A DNA stretch of 64,000 nucleotides from Gracilaria domingensis (GCA_022539475.1 VCMS01000164.1:1-64000), one strand, 5' to 3'. Shown: positions 33,273-42,640, counted from the stretch's first letter. The notes: generated by a model not told the origin, from the sequence alone. Numbers and translations: made by a program.

Positions 33273-33566
33273 TGCCCGCGGGCGGGGGGGGTCGGTCGTG
33301 TTAGGGTAGGTACCCTAACACAACCGACCCCCCCCGCCCGCGGGCACGTTTTGGGCGATTTTTTGAAAAATGTGCGATTTTATGCCCGCGGGCGGGGGGG
33401 GTCGGTCGTGTTAGGGTAGGTACCCTAACACGACCGACCCCCCCCGCCCGCGGGCACGTTTTGGGCGATTTTTTGAAAAATGTGCGATTTTATGCCCGCG
33501 GGCGGGGGGGTCCGGTCGTGTTAGGGTACCTACCCTAACACGACCGACCCCCCCCGCCCGCGGGCA
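33273..33566. repeat. Palindrome array P3, P4, P5, 74 bp each, 110-bp period
   Basis: P3 is 33273-33346, P4 33383-33456 and P5 33493-33566, so starts are 110 bp apart twice. The core again pairs GTGTTAGGGTA with TACCCTAACAC, sometimes with GTCGGTCG instead of TCCGGTCG on one arm. The 36-bp spacers read GGGCGATTTTTTGAAAAATG in this orientation, opposite to the P1-P2 spacer, so the two groups form inverted arms. Confidence 0.85.
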
Positions 33567-33698
33567 TAAAATCGCAACATTCCGGTGCCTTCCCGGGACC
33601 TCCCAAAACACGCCGCCGCGCAGTGATTTCGCTACACCCGGCCGCCGGTACGTTGGCGCCGCTGTCAACGTGTATTGTCGGAGTAGGCGTACATGGAA

Positions 33699-33864
33699 NN
33701 NNNNNNNNNNNNNNNNNNNNNNNNNNNNNNNNNNNNNNNNNNNNNNNNNNNNNNNNNNNNNNNNNNNNNNNNNNNNNNNNNNNNNNNNNNNNNNNNNNNN
33801 NNNNNNNNNNNNNNNNNNNNNNNNNNNNNNNNNNNNNNNNNNNNNNNNNNNNNNNNNNNNNNNN
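33699..33864. other. Assembly gap (166 N)
   Basis: The run of N falls inside the right arm of the inverted repeat, which fits an unresolved palindrome. True length here is unknown, so symmetry of the two arms cannot be fully judged. ORFs crossing it are artefacts. Confidence 0.95.
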
Positions 33865-33996
33865 AAGTGCGCTGGGAGAGCTGCCGAAAGCGGGGGTGCC
33901 CAGCGTAAGTCGCCTTTTAAAGGCTCGCCTCCGTTGTTGTATCGTCCGAGCGAGCGTATTGTTGATATACACCTTTCACTGCAATAGCTGTTCAAC

Positions 33997-36020
33997 ATGA
34001 AGCCAACTCGTGTTCGAAAGCGTACGCAAAGCGTGACTCCTCGCACTCGGCGGAGCACTCGATTATTGCAAGGTGGAATGCGGGTTTCTCTGCAGATGGA
34101 TATTGAGGATGAAGGAAAGGTGATAGTCGGGGAAGCGTTGTTGCATGGAATTGGAAGTGTTCTACGCCGCGAGTTGCACGGGAAGCAATTGGACCAGGTC
34201 TTGTGGTGGTTCATAATATTCTCATCAGTCGAAGCGGTCAGACGTTCTACCCTTACCGGGCGGAGGGCCTGGATCTTCCACAATATATCCAGGATCTCCG
34301 GACGGCCGCTCCTTGGGATGAGAAAATGATGGAACCGGTGGCAGCCAGCATTCCGGCGTCGAAGCGAGGAACGGTGAGCGCTATGAGTGAGGTGATGACG
34401 CCGACAAGCCGCACGGAGCCAATTCGAAGTTCATCAACACCGAGAGGTAGCGCATCAGTAGCACCTCCGCGGGCAGGTCCGTCGTCTGTTACGAAGCGGT
34501 CTATGGAGACGAGAGCATCCCCAGCTACGAAGCGGACAGGTCAAACAAAGTCTACCTCCGCTACGAAGCCCACTGCGTCGAAAAGGGCTTCTCCTGCGAT
34601 GAATCAGACCGTCGACACAAGGGGATCTTCTGCGTCGAAACAGACGGTTCAGCAGGGGACGGCTGTGCAAGAGGAGGAAGATGAGATCATGAAAGGTCCC
34701 CTTCCAGACGCGGATGCGCAATCCGCGCAAGGAGCTGGTCCATCTGTACCCCAAACTGCACCAGAAACTGCGGAGCAGCAGGACGATGACGTTGTGCTTC
34801 TGTCCGCAAGAATGGCACGTTCAAGTGTTTCTGGCGAGCGGTCTGGAACACAAGGGACACCTACTCGGAGCAAGACGTACAGACGAATTCGTCAGAAGGT
34901 ACCAAAGGTGAACCTCAATCAGTACCGGATGGTTGTTGTTACTGTTGACATCACTCTGGTGGACACTCCGCCCAATTTACTCCGTGGAGTAAGTAAACGC
35001 CACGTTGAAGCCCTTGTGAAGAGTATGGAGGAGCGGGGGATATTGCAGTCGATGGGTTCTCCAGTGGTGGCCTTACAAGATGCTACTACGGGAGAGAGGG
35101 ATACTGACAAGGGACGCCTAACGAAGAAGTGCTTCATTGTAGATGGTTTGCATCGTCTGAAAGCTATACAATATTTGGCAGCGACTGGTGCACCGAAGTG
35201 GAAGCGATTAGCCAAGTTTTGGCGTTGCAATCTGCTGATACGAAGAGATGGGAGGCCCATTGGGATGAAGGAATTGTTATGTGTTGCTTCGTACCTCAAT
35301 GAGTCGACGAGTACCATGCGAAGGATGATGTTTGCAGACAAGATACACTCTATAGTTAGTGTGGTCGCCATTCTAATTGAAGATGTTGAGGGGGTGACGC
35401 CGGCAGACGTGGATCCTGCAGAAGTGACAGAAGTGTTGAAGGAGAGCCAACTGATTGGGACTGTGCAAGAGCGTCAGTACCTGAGATATGCCAATGTCGC
35501 CCTGCAACTCATGTCTCGTGAGGGAATGCTGGCCCATTTCGAGGATATATGTGAGACTGTGAGTGACATAGGTCTCACACATCTGTCCCATACTCCGCTA
35601 TATGTTTTGGATGCGGAGGAGTTTTCCTTCATTCTTGATTGTCTTCAGATGTTTCTATTGAAGGGCAAGTCGACGAAGACAAAGCAATGGAAAAGCTTTG
35701 AGGAGGTTCGAGGTTTCTTTTATGATAGAGCAGTGTCTCTGTTCCGCGCGGCTAGAGCAGTGAGGAATGAACTGAACGAGGAAGAGTCCATGGAAGTGTT
35801 CCTGAAACGCGAAGTCAGTCTTTCTGCTCCATCGAATGAAGATGACGTTGAAGACCCAGACAACAACGCAGCTGTGTATCAGTTCCTTTTGGGACAAGTT
35901 GTGAACTTCAACACATTGCCGCGTGTTCGGAGCAGGACGAACTCAATTAGAACTGCCACGACTTCCGTTCAGAATCGATTGCGGACGATGCTCAAGGTAA
36001 TTCCGCCCCCGCACCAGTGA
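33997..36020 (+). CDS. ParB-like protein of transposon copy B
   Basis: ATG 33997 opens a basic N terminus (MKPTRVRKRTQSVTPRTRRS) that runs 110 codons. The main frame (to 36020) is another one, readable from about 34203, so a frame change or small intron lies near 34200. In the 605-codon main frame, a low-complexity Ser/Thr/Ala-rich linker (repeats of PATKRT and ASKR type) is followed by the ParB/sulfiredoxin fold: YRMVVVTVDITLVDTPPNLL (about 241 on), HVEALVKSMEERGILQSMG, and CFIVDGLHRLKAIQYL (310-325; Asp314, Gly315, His317, Arg318 at the ParB GHRR position). A helical C-terminal half follows. ParB domains bind parS-like palindromes and often accompany methyltransferases in phages; here the palindromic array is directly upstream. 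DNA binding is inferred. Confidence 0.7.
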
Positions 36021-36562
36021 AGCAGTCCGTGACGAAGAGGAGGACTCCCGCTGCTGCTGCTGCAACATCTGCCAGTGAAGAAGGGGAGCCGCGAAGAAGT
36101 GCACGAGAACGGGCGCAGGTGAGTTATAGGGAAATTGAGCACGGCCGAAATCGAGGTGCCATAGAAGTTCTGGATAGCTCTGAAGAAGAACAGCGGGCTC
36201 CGCCGAGGAAGAAACGGAGAAAGACTTTCACACAACAGATGAGATCTACTCTGAACAGCATGACACCGGATGACCTGATGTCTCAACTAAATGAACATGT
36301 GCTGAGAGGAAGGTCGATGAAGGTTCAGTTCGTGGCATTGGGAGAGGGAGCGAATGCAGAGAACGCAGGCAGTTCTGCATTTGTGGATGACGATGAGCTT
36401 CTTTCTGTGACAGTTCCACGGGTTGTCACCGTCGAGAAGATGCTGCGCCAGACGATCAGCAAGAGACAGGTGGGGGGTCATTTGATGACGAGTTACCTAC
36501 AGCTCTTCCGGAATCTGAGGAGCACGGACTTGTTCGAGGTGACCCATATGATGGCCCACTGA
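36017..36562 (+). CDS. Basic linker ORF of transposon copy B
   Basis: Overlaps the end of the ParB frame by 4 bp (GTGA), and its frame also reads open upstream of that point, so it may be the continuation of the ParB protein in a shifted frame. It contains an Ala-rich stretch, RRSARERAQVSYREIEHGR, an acidic/basic switch (LDSSEEEQRAPPRKKRRKTF, a likely nuclear signal) and a helical TLNSMTPDDLMSQLNEHVL. Near 36475 a neighbouring frame (SFDDELPTALPESEE) aligns better with copy A than the annotated one, pointing to another small indel. It has no recognised family. Confidence 0.45.
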   Translation: MKQSVTKRRTPAAAAATSASEEGEPRRSARERAQVSYREIEHGRNRGAIEVLDSSEEEQRAPPRKKRRKTFTQQMRSTLNSMTPDDLMSQLNEHVLRGRSMKVQFVALGEGANAENAGSSAFVDDDELLSVTVPRVVTVEKMLRQTISKRQVGGHLMTSYLQLFRNLRSTDLFEVTHMMAH

Positions 36563-36569
36563 ACCCATC

Positions 36570-37908
36570 ATGGTGCGGGTATGCCAGGCTGAGACCGCAG
36601 GAATGGCAGGGAAGAACGTAATTGAGCACAAGGACCCCTGGCTCAGAGTCATTCACTTGCCGAAGGGACATAGGTCGGAGCTGCTAAGTGTCTCGAATCT
36701 CAGAGATGTACACCATCTTGTCTTTTGGCACGCTGCAAGGGCTGAACATCGCCTACGGGCGGAGACATTTGGTATGCAGTATCCTCGTACTCGACCGACA
36801 GGTATGGATGATGAAGAGGTGCTGTGGGTTGCTGCGAAGGAGCATGACGAATTTGGGCAAATGTTCTTCGCCCGAATGCAAGCTGAGCTAAGGCAGAATG
36901 GATATTGCGTGCTTGATGGCTTTGCGACGGATAATGGTGTCCCTAAATGGGAGGAGTTGGAAGAAGTTCGGGAGTTCGGAGATGTGTCGGGGAAGTTGGT
37001 GGACTTCTTCGAGAATGAGTATGGAGCGATGCCGGATATACGGAAAGGAGAGGAACAGAAGTCGTTTGTTCAAATAATCAACGATGATGAAGGATGGAAG
37101 GACGGTAGCGATGGACCATTTGAGGGGAGAGTGATGTCGACACGTTGGGGTACGGTGGAGAAGCCGGAGGATAATGAGGAGCTCAGGTGGGTTGTAAGAT
37201 CGCGTGCTTTACTTGATGTTCGAATGGGTACAATTGCTGCGGCTTTGGGACTATGGGACAATGAAGGGAAGCTGTGAAGATGTACACTCCGAAAACTGGT
37301 GGTCGATTTCTGGGGACGACGAGAAAGTGCAAGCGCCAGACGCTGCACACCGACTTCAGTGGTCTGGTTACGAAGGAAACAATGAATACTGGCAACCCCG
37401 GATACTTTGTAATGGCCTCTGGGAAAGAGGGCTTTCCTCTCTGGGTGAGCGCTGGAAGCCATCAACTGGTGGGGATGAACAACCAACAGTTGCGAGTGAT
37501 GTCGGAGGTGTATCCAGCGAAGAAGATAATCATCCCACCGTACTCTGTATTCGTGGGCCGTGGTGATGTGACACATGCTGGAGCAAGTGGGAAGGACAAG
37601 GTGGATAGGCCCGAGTCTATGGATTTGCTGGTTAGATACCACATGTACATGGTACCAGAGGGCTACGCACTACCTGATGCTGTTCACGGGTGCGGGATTT
37701 CCGACCCACGTTTGTCAATGGTGACGAGGAGGAGGAGGCGGAGGATGAACTGTTGTCCGATAAGGAGGGTGGGGCGGTTGACATGGACGAAGACCAAGTG
37801 GTCGTGGAGATTGGTGTGGAAGCGGACGCCGGTAGAACCGAAGTGCTCGAGAGTAGTAGTGATGACGATTTGCCAATAATGAGGCTGCGAGCGCCTCGAA
37901 GTGGATGA
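36570..37908 (+). CDS. 2OG-Fe(II) dioxygenase-like protein (copy B), split over frames
   Basis: First ORF 36570-37277: a KDPWLRVIHLPKG start, RDVHHLVFW, then LRQNGYCVLDGF, a common N-terminal strand in 2OG oxygenases, ending AAALGLWDN. Second ORF from ATG 37280: MYTPKTGGRFLG, QTLHTDFSG (His23 and Asp25, HxD), PGYFVMASGKEGFPLWVSAG, IIIPPYSVFVGRGDVTHAGA (His99) and LLVRYHMYM (Arg119). HxD...H...R with this spacing fits the Fe(II) and 2-oxoglutarate ligands. An acidic C terminus continues in a third frame from about 37690 (FRPTFVNGDEEEEAEDELL), as in copy A. The stop-then-ATG junction near 37277 is found in both copies. Candidate roles: oxidising methylated DNA or methyl-lysine. The element family and substrate are unproven. 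Confidence 0.65.
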
Positions 37909-38208
37909 GAATGAGATGATTAGTAAATTATGTGTGTCTTGCGAGTATTAAGAGTAGTATACTATTACAAGGCTATACATATGAACATAGAAAAGGTGCG
38001 GCAGGCTGGTAATTGAACAAATGTCAAACGTCTTTGGTCCAGTTGCGTCTAATTGCAACATGCCAAATGCTCGGTATCGTTAACATCATTGGTGGCACCA
38101 TTCAATTCGCAATTGAACATGTAGCGTCCTAACACTTCTGAAACTGCACTTAAGGTTGCTTTTAAGAGAAGTATATGCAGTTCCTGTCTATGCGGTACTT
38201 GTGGCAGT

Positions 38209-39069
38209 ATGGTGACTGTATCAGGAAAAATGGCAGAGGAACAGAGAGACTTGGCGGAAATTTCACCAAATACCTTGTCTAAGTTCATATATGCCAATGG
38301 TTACGGTATATTAAGTTCCGTTGATGGAACGTTGAGAAGAGAAGGAGAGTCAATTCCAGAAGAAGTTGTGAAGTGTATGAAGTTCATTGACGAACGTGTT
38401 GGTTTCGGACTTGTCACAGGGGGTGATGTGGGCGACGTGGAGGGGAAAATGGAAGGACTCGGAGACTATAAGTTTGGTGTCTCGGCGAATCATGGAGCTT
38501 TCCTGCGTTTCTCTGACGAGAGGGAAATTAAGGGTGCATTCAATGATCACACCCTTGACCACACTGTTGACGGACTACTGTTCCTGGCAAGGGATTTGAA
38601 TAGGAGGCATGGTATTGTGAATGATGATGACAAGGGGTTCGTGGAGACCAGAAGTGATAGTGGCCTTCCCAATTTCGTGTACAACAAACTGTGGCAGTGG
38701 AAAGAAGAAGTGGATTCTGCTATTGGGGACCTGTTGCAGAAGATGGATGCGTTTGTTATCTATCCCGGCGATAAAAGTTGCGAAATTGTGGACAAGCGAT
38801 ACACAAAAGGAAGCGGAGGAGAAAATCTTGTGGATAATGAACCGAGATTTATTGATACGGATGACGTCGTGACGTTCGGAAGTGCTTTGAGCGACGGGCC
38901 TTTGCATGAGGTAGGCGTGTACGGCGTTCACGTCAAAGAAGATTGTATCCCGGGTGGAGTACACAACCTGTTCGAAAGCGTGGAGGATGTACATTCGACA
39001 ATTATGTTGGTGGCTCTGTTGTACGGCTACGAGGAAAAGCAGCACGATAAAAACCACCATGATTCATAA
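38209..39069 (+). CDS. HAD-superfamily phosphatase-like protein lacking the nucleophile Asp
   Basis: 286 codons. The first HAD motif reads GILSSVDGTLRR, where the catalytic DxD should be DVDGT, so the nucleophile Asp is Ser. Motif II region is GFGLVTGGD, and the C-terminal metal-binding area reads VTFGSALSDGPLHE. The fold resembles Cof/sugar-phosphatase-type HAD proteins (with a cap inserted around 110-200). A paralogue with an intact first motif lies tail to tail at 40070-39265. Loss of the nucleophile suggests a catalytically dead or non-phosphatase member. Expected cytosolic; no signal peptide seen. Confidence 0.7.
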   Translation: MVTVSGKMAEEQRDLAEISPNTLSKFIYANGYGILSSVDGTLRREGESIPEEVVKCMKFIDERVGFGLVTGGDVGDVEGKMEGLGDYKFGVSANHGAFLRFSDEREIKGAFNDHTLDHTVDGLLFLARDLNRRHGIVNDDDKGFVETRSDSGLPNFVYNKLWQWKEEVDSAIGDLLQKMDAFVIYPGDKSCEIVDKRYTKGSGGENLVDNEPRFIDTDDVVTFGSALSDGPLHEVGVYGVHVKEDCIPGGVHNLFESVEDVHSTIMLVALLYGYEEKQHDKNHHDS

Positions 39070-39264
39070 AAGGGTATTGAGATATACACGACACTTTTAT
39101 TACTGAGATCTCATATCATAGCTAAGTATTAAGGGCATCGTAGCACTTGAAACAAATTCCAAGAGCATTTCTAAACCTTTGACACTTGCATTTTCTGTAC
39201 CCGTACAGTTCTGCCACCCTTCTGATGGTCTCATGCACGTCCTCCACGCCATCAACAAGATATG

Positions 39265-40070
39265 TTACCGCTGCTGATGGTCTTCTCCCTTCACATGAAC
39301 TGCCAGGGTTGCCATTTCATATAGAGGGCCATCATTGGAAGCATTCCCGAAAGCAACGATTAAATGTGTGTCGAACTGGGGGTCGTTTTCAACCAAGGCT
39401 AGCGCCCCACTATTTTTCGTGAAACGAATGTCCCCTATATCACAGTTTTCATCCTGAGGGTACGCAACCAGGTTCGGAAAGGATGTCAACACTTTTGAAA
39501 TACCGGAGTTAACTTCTGTTTTCCACTTCGACAGTCCATTGTACGTGAAGTTAGGGAGTCCACTGTCTTTTCTAGTGCTCACCACTGCTTGTTGACGCTC
39601 TTCGTGAAGTCCGTGCGATTCATTTAAGGAGAGTGCAAGTCTCTCAAGTTCGGCTGCACATCTTTGTAGCCTTCCCTGTCAAGGTCCTGATCAATTTCGG
39701 TACCATTGGATAATCTCACCCGTGCGCCTTGGTTTCCAGAGATGCCAAAAGTGTAGCCACCCAGGTGCTCCATGAAACTCTCGGCATCCTCTATATCTCG
39801 CCCAGTAGCAATTCCGAAACCAACGCGTGCGTTGATGTACTTCATGCATTTGACTGTTTCGGCAGGAATGTTCTCCCCAGCTCTTTTCAGAGTACCGTCA
39901 ACATCACTAATCACGGCGTAGCCATTTTCGAATATTTCGTTAGCCAGCTGCTGAGGAGTTACTTCTTGGGCTCTAACTTCTGAGTTATACATGTTTTGAA
40001 AGCTTTCGAAAGGGTTCGTTTTGCAAATGGGTGTGGGTATACGAATGAGAAGGATGTGATTGATGTTCAC
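39265..40070 (-). pseudogene. HAD-superfamily phosphatase-like paralogue with one frame break
   Basis: The 5' part (40070-39624) contains AVISDVDGTLKR with both Asps of the DxD motif, GFGIATGRDIED and TFGISGNQGA. The 3' part (39585-39265, another frame) contains KDSGLPNFTYNGLSKWK and VAFGNASNDGPLYEMA, the metal-binding motif. One frame change lies between about 39625 and 39665; around it the shifted frame aligns with the neighbouring paralogue. The two genes are convergent and clearly related along their length, so an inverted duplication is likely. Either this copy is a recent pseudogene or the break is an assembly error. Confidence 0.65.
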
Positions 40071-40618
40071 AAGGTGTTTCGTAGTATAAAAAGAGTCTAC
40101 GAACGACCATATACGGGTATTGTAGTACTGTTTTAAAACGTTACTAGGAGGAGAAGTTTTTGCATCGATTTGAAGTAAAGAAAGGATGATTTAGTCATAA
40201 ATTATATGTACGGGTTCAAGTGGGTAAAGAAAACTGTAAATATCTTTACATGAGCTTAGAAATCAAGAAGAGTAAAACAACCTCCATTATGGGTTGAAAC
40301 CCATAAAAGGTTTACCTTACTTTATACGGGTGCCCCAAGTAATGCAAACGCTTAGTTCTTCAGAAATATCACAATTTTTGTACCTGTTTCGTTACTAGTA
40401 TCGTGCACTTTAATGATATGGAATGACCATTTTCTATCTAGCAAAATCTTAGCGAAGTATTAGTGATAACGGATGTAGGATTTAAAGGGGCATATTTGAA
40501 CCACAGAAGGACGAACAATATAAGTAATGTAATAGGAACAGGTCATTTCGATAAAGTAACTTTTATGTTTAACTATCTCTAAAAGGTTTACAACACCGAA
40601 AAGTCATGTGTTCGAACC
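40071..40618. other. Intergenic, AT-rich
   Basis: No gene or repeat recognised. Confidence 0.4.
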
Positions 40619-41522
40619 TCAAAGCTGGGGGAATGGGGAGGGGGATAACTTTTCCTTAACAACGTTGACGTAGTTTGTATGAAAAGGAGCGGGGTCACCG
40701 CCTACAATGTTTCTTTCTTGGCGGGAAAAGTCGTAGAAGTACGCGTTCCTAAACTGAAAGTCGGAGAAAGAAGTAGGGAAGCCAATGAGAGTTTTCCCAT
40801 ATGCAAGAAGTCGCCCAACGGTCTCTTCCAGGTTGAAAGTAGTACCTGTCTTAAGCGAAACTATCTTCAACAGCTCTTTCATTATTGTGAGCACAACCGT
40901 ACTGCACTCCGTAGCGACTACGTCCATAGGAATGAAACCTCTTGAGGCCCCGACGATGTTGAACGCTGATAGCCACACGAGCTTCTCATAATAGCTTACG
41001 AGAAATGTGTCTTCGTCGACAACCGCGCAAGTGAGACCCATAGACCTAAACCTGTCTGCAACGTTGGAGGCCCACTTTCCTGTTGCGACAGTGAGACCAT
41101 CCGGACTTTGAGGAGTGACACCATCCTGCGGAGCTGCGTTTCTTGAGGGGACACCAACGTATAGGACAACTTTTGAACATTTGTCCACACCGAGCTTCGA
41201 AAGCAATGGTATGATGTCTCCATTCTGGAAGAAAACGAGATTCTCTCTGAGCGAATAAGGGCAAGCCTGAATTACGGTCTCCAGGGTGTTCGTTCTTCCA
41301 CAAACTAGTATCGGTACATCAGAAAGATGAGAGGTAGCAGCCATGCTGCAGAATTCGTGTGCGGAAATGACCGTATCTTCTTCGTTCGCCAGCATGGTAC
41401 CTATACGCCCCCTTCCAACAATAACGGCCCGAGTCGTTCGGGCGGGAGATGAGGCCTGAGGGACGTCAGAGTATCTGGGACTCGGAGGCGGAGTGGGAGG
41501 CATGTCGGACTGGGAGTTCATT
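40619..41522 (-). CDS. Ketopantoate-reductase-like (PanE/ApbA-type) dehydrogenase
   Basis: Start chosen at ATG 41522 (MNSQSDMPPTPPPSPRYS); the longer open frame upstream is low-complexity and probably untranslated. About 300 codons. A Rossmann dinucleotide motif reads AVIVGRGRIGTML, followed by VPILVCGRT, LVFFQNGD (the NG strand typical of the family) and, at the start of the helical C-terminal domain, EKLVWLSAFNIVGASRG, which parallels the KxxxNxxxN region of ketopantoate reductases. The FNIVGA segment keeps the Asn. Family members use NADPH; the substrate here is uncertain because many eukaryotic homologues are uncharacterised. A Pro/Ser-rich N-terminal extension is unusual. Confidence 0.6.
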
Positions 41523-41921
41523 GCAAGTGTTTGATTGTTTTTGTGTGACGATAAAAAGGGAAGATGGGGCGGAGAACTGCTGGGGTAAAGAGTAATACGT
41601 AAGTACAAACGGTTGGGAAGCGCAGAACGGGAACATGGTTCACTTTGTGAAAGTGAGCGAAATGTATGATATGTGATTGTACTGAATGAATGATAGGCCT
41701 TGTATGAGACGACAAGCCACAAAGTGTGATGATCTTTTATGAAAGGTAGGTGGAAGAGTAAAAAGTGTGCCATGAATGAAACTGATTTCGAACCTGAGTT
41801 GTAAAGTAGTTGTAAAGTACGAGTTACGGGGAGCTTGAATACAGGATGAAAGGAGCCATTTTGGCTTCATAAATGAGGTGAACGGGTTTTATAGCTTCAA
41901 TCGGATTGCCATAATTAAAAG

Positions 41922-42239
41922 GATGGAGTTGGATTGCGCCCGAATACGTCTATAAAGGTCGTAGAAGCACTTATGAAGGAAGGAGTTGTAGACATGTTAT
42001 TGTTGATGACGGTGGAGCCAGGGTTTGGAGGACAGGCGTTTATGGAGGGTGTTCTTGATAAGGTGCGACATGCAAGGGAGTTGTACCCAAGAATAGGGAT
42101 ACAGGTGGATGGAGGTATTGGACTGAGTACTGTGAAAGCAGTAGTGAAGGCCGGTGCAAACATTTCAGTTGCAGGATCTGCCATCTTTGGCTCGAGTAAC
42201 CCAGCTCATGTCATAGCTGGTTTTCGAAAGATTGGTTAG
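41922..42239 (+). pseudogene. Ribulose-phosphate 3-epimerase, 3' fragment
   Basis: The frame after a TAA near 41915 reads GVGLRPNTSIKVVEALM, then VDMLLLMTVEPGFGGQAFM, IGIQVDGGIGLSTVKAVVKA and NISVAGSAIFGSSNP. These are the diagnostic C-terminal strands of D-ribulose-5-phosphate 3-epimerase (TIM barrel, pentose phosphate/Calvin cycle), including the phosphate-binding GG and the catalytic Asp of VDGG. Full-length enzymes are about 220 residues; only the last 105 or so are present and no N-terminal part is found upstream. It could be a truncated copy or a last exon after a distant intron. Confidence 0.8.
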
Positions 42240-42299
42240 AGATAGTAGCATAAAATTATTGTTTATTACATTGTTACCTTTACGTGTTATCACAACTAA

Positions 42300-42640
42300 A
42301 TTCTCCGTCTCCATTGGAGATGTATTTCTCTTGTATGACAACCGGGAAAGGATGTGAGAGAACATAAATATATCCCCAGTGGACGCTGAGAGGGAGGATG
42401 AACTACTCTACGTGCTATCATTGTTACCCATCCGGTGTCGAGTGGTGACATATTCTTTTTTTGTCACAACCCACAAAGGATGTGACGGAAGAAGAACATG
42501 CCCCCAGTCGAGACAGAGGGTGAGCAACTCTAAGTACAATCACTAGTCCCTAGCTTGCCTCCACTGGCAATATCTTCCTGTTTTGCTATAACCATCGAGT
42601 GGGGTTATGGTGGAAGAGAAAAATATCGCCGGTCGAGGCG
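42300..42640. repeat. Degenerate tandem repeat, about 120-bp unit, three units
   Basis: Three blocks share the order TTCTCTTGT/TTTTTGTCACAAC, GGAAAGGATGTGA, GAACAT...CCCCAGT, GAGACAGAGGG and CTACGTGCTATC-like words, starting near 42305, 42440 and 42560. No gene overlaps. Confidence 0.5.

Larger units (their letters stand above)
32469..33938. repeat. 1.5-kb imperfect inverted repeat between divergent transposon genes
   Basis: The outer arms (about 32469-32550 and 33865-33938) are inverted copies: AACAACGGAGGCGAGCCTTT, then a self-complementary CCTTTTAAAGG-like TATA motif, then ACGCTGGGCACCCCCGCTTT. Inside lie inverted copies of a GGAGGAGTGTTTTGGGAGGT element, five long palindromes, and a centre at 32989-33272 with two direct copies of a 33-bp block (ACCATCCCGGAAATTAGGGA start, at 33077 and 33138) flanked by inverted GTACCCACTGCGTCACCT. 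The arms end shortly before both start codons (32456 and 33997), so the region must contain the bidirectional promoter. Copy A has only about 200 bp at this place and no such array. Confidence 0.85.
27470..37908. mobile_element. Plavaka/CACTA-like transposon copy B with methylation cargo
   Basis: Gene order: transposase (+, 3' truncated), methyltransferase-SET (-, intact), palindrome-rich inverted-repeat region, ParB-like (+), basic linker ORF (+), 2OG-dioxygenase-like (+). It parallels copy A, 13 kb to the left, gene for gene except for the missing coiled-coil gene and transposase 3' half, which seem to have been lost in one deletion near 29300. Sequence divergence between the copies is large, so they are not a recent tandem duplication. 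Ends are not defined; I saw no clear terminal inverted repeats or target duplication. Confidence 0.7.

Noticed and set aside
32805-33566. TTAGGG inside the palindromes as telomere repeat, or the array as CRISPR
   Set aside because: TTAGGG occurs once per arm and never in tandem; CRISPR repeats are short with unique spacers, whereas here the spacers are also repeated and the DNA is eukaryotic.
33411-34283. Minus-strand ORFs crossing the N gap
   Set aside because: They are held open only by the unknown bases and by the palindrome sequence.
27470-37908. Giant-virus or Polinton insertion as source of the methyltransferase/ParB genes
   Set aside because: No capsid, packaging ATPase, DNA polymerase B or protease seen; a DDE transposase is present and the unit occurs twice.
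40590-40640. tRNA-like GTTCGAACC motif
   Set aside because: No paired arms around it.
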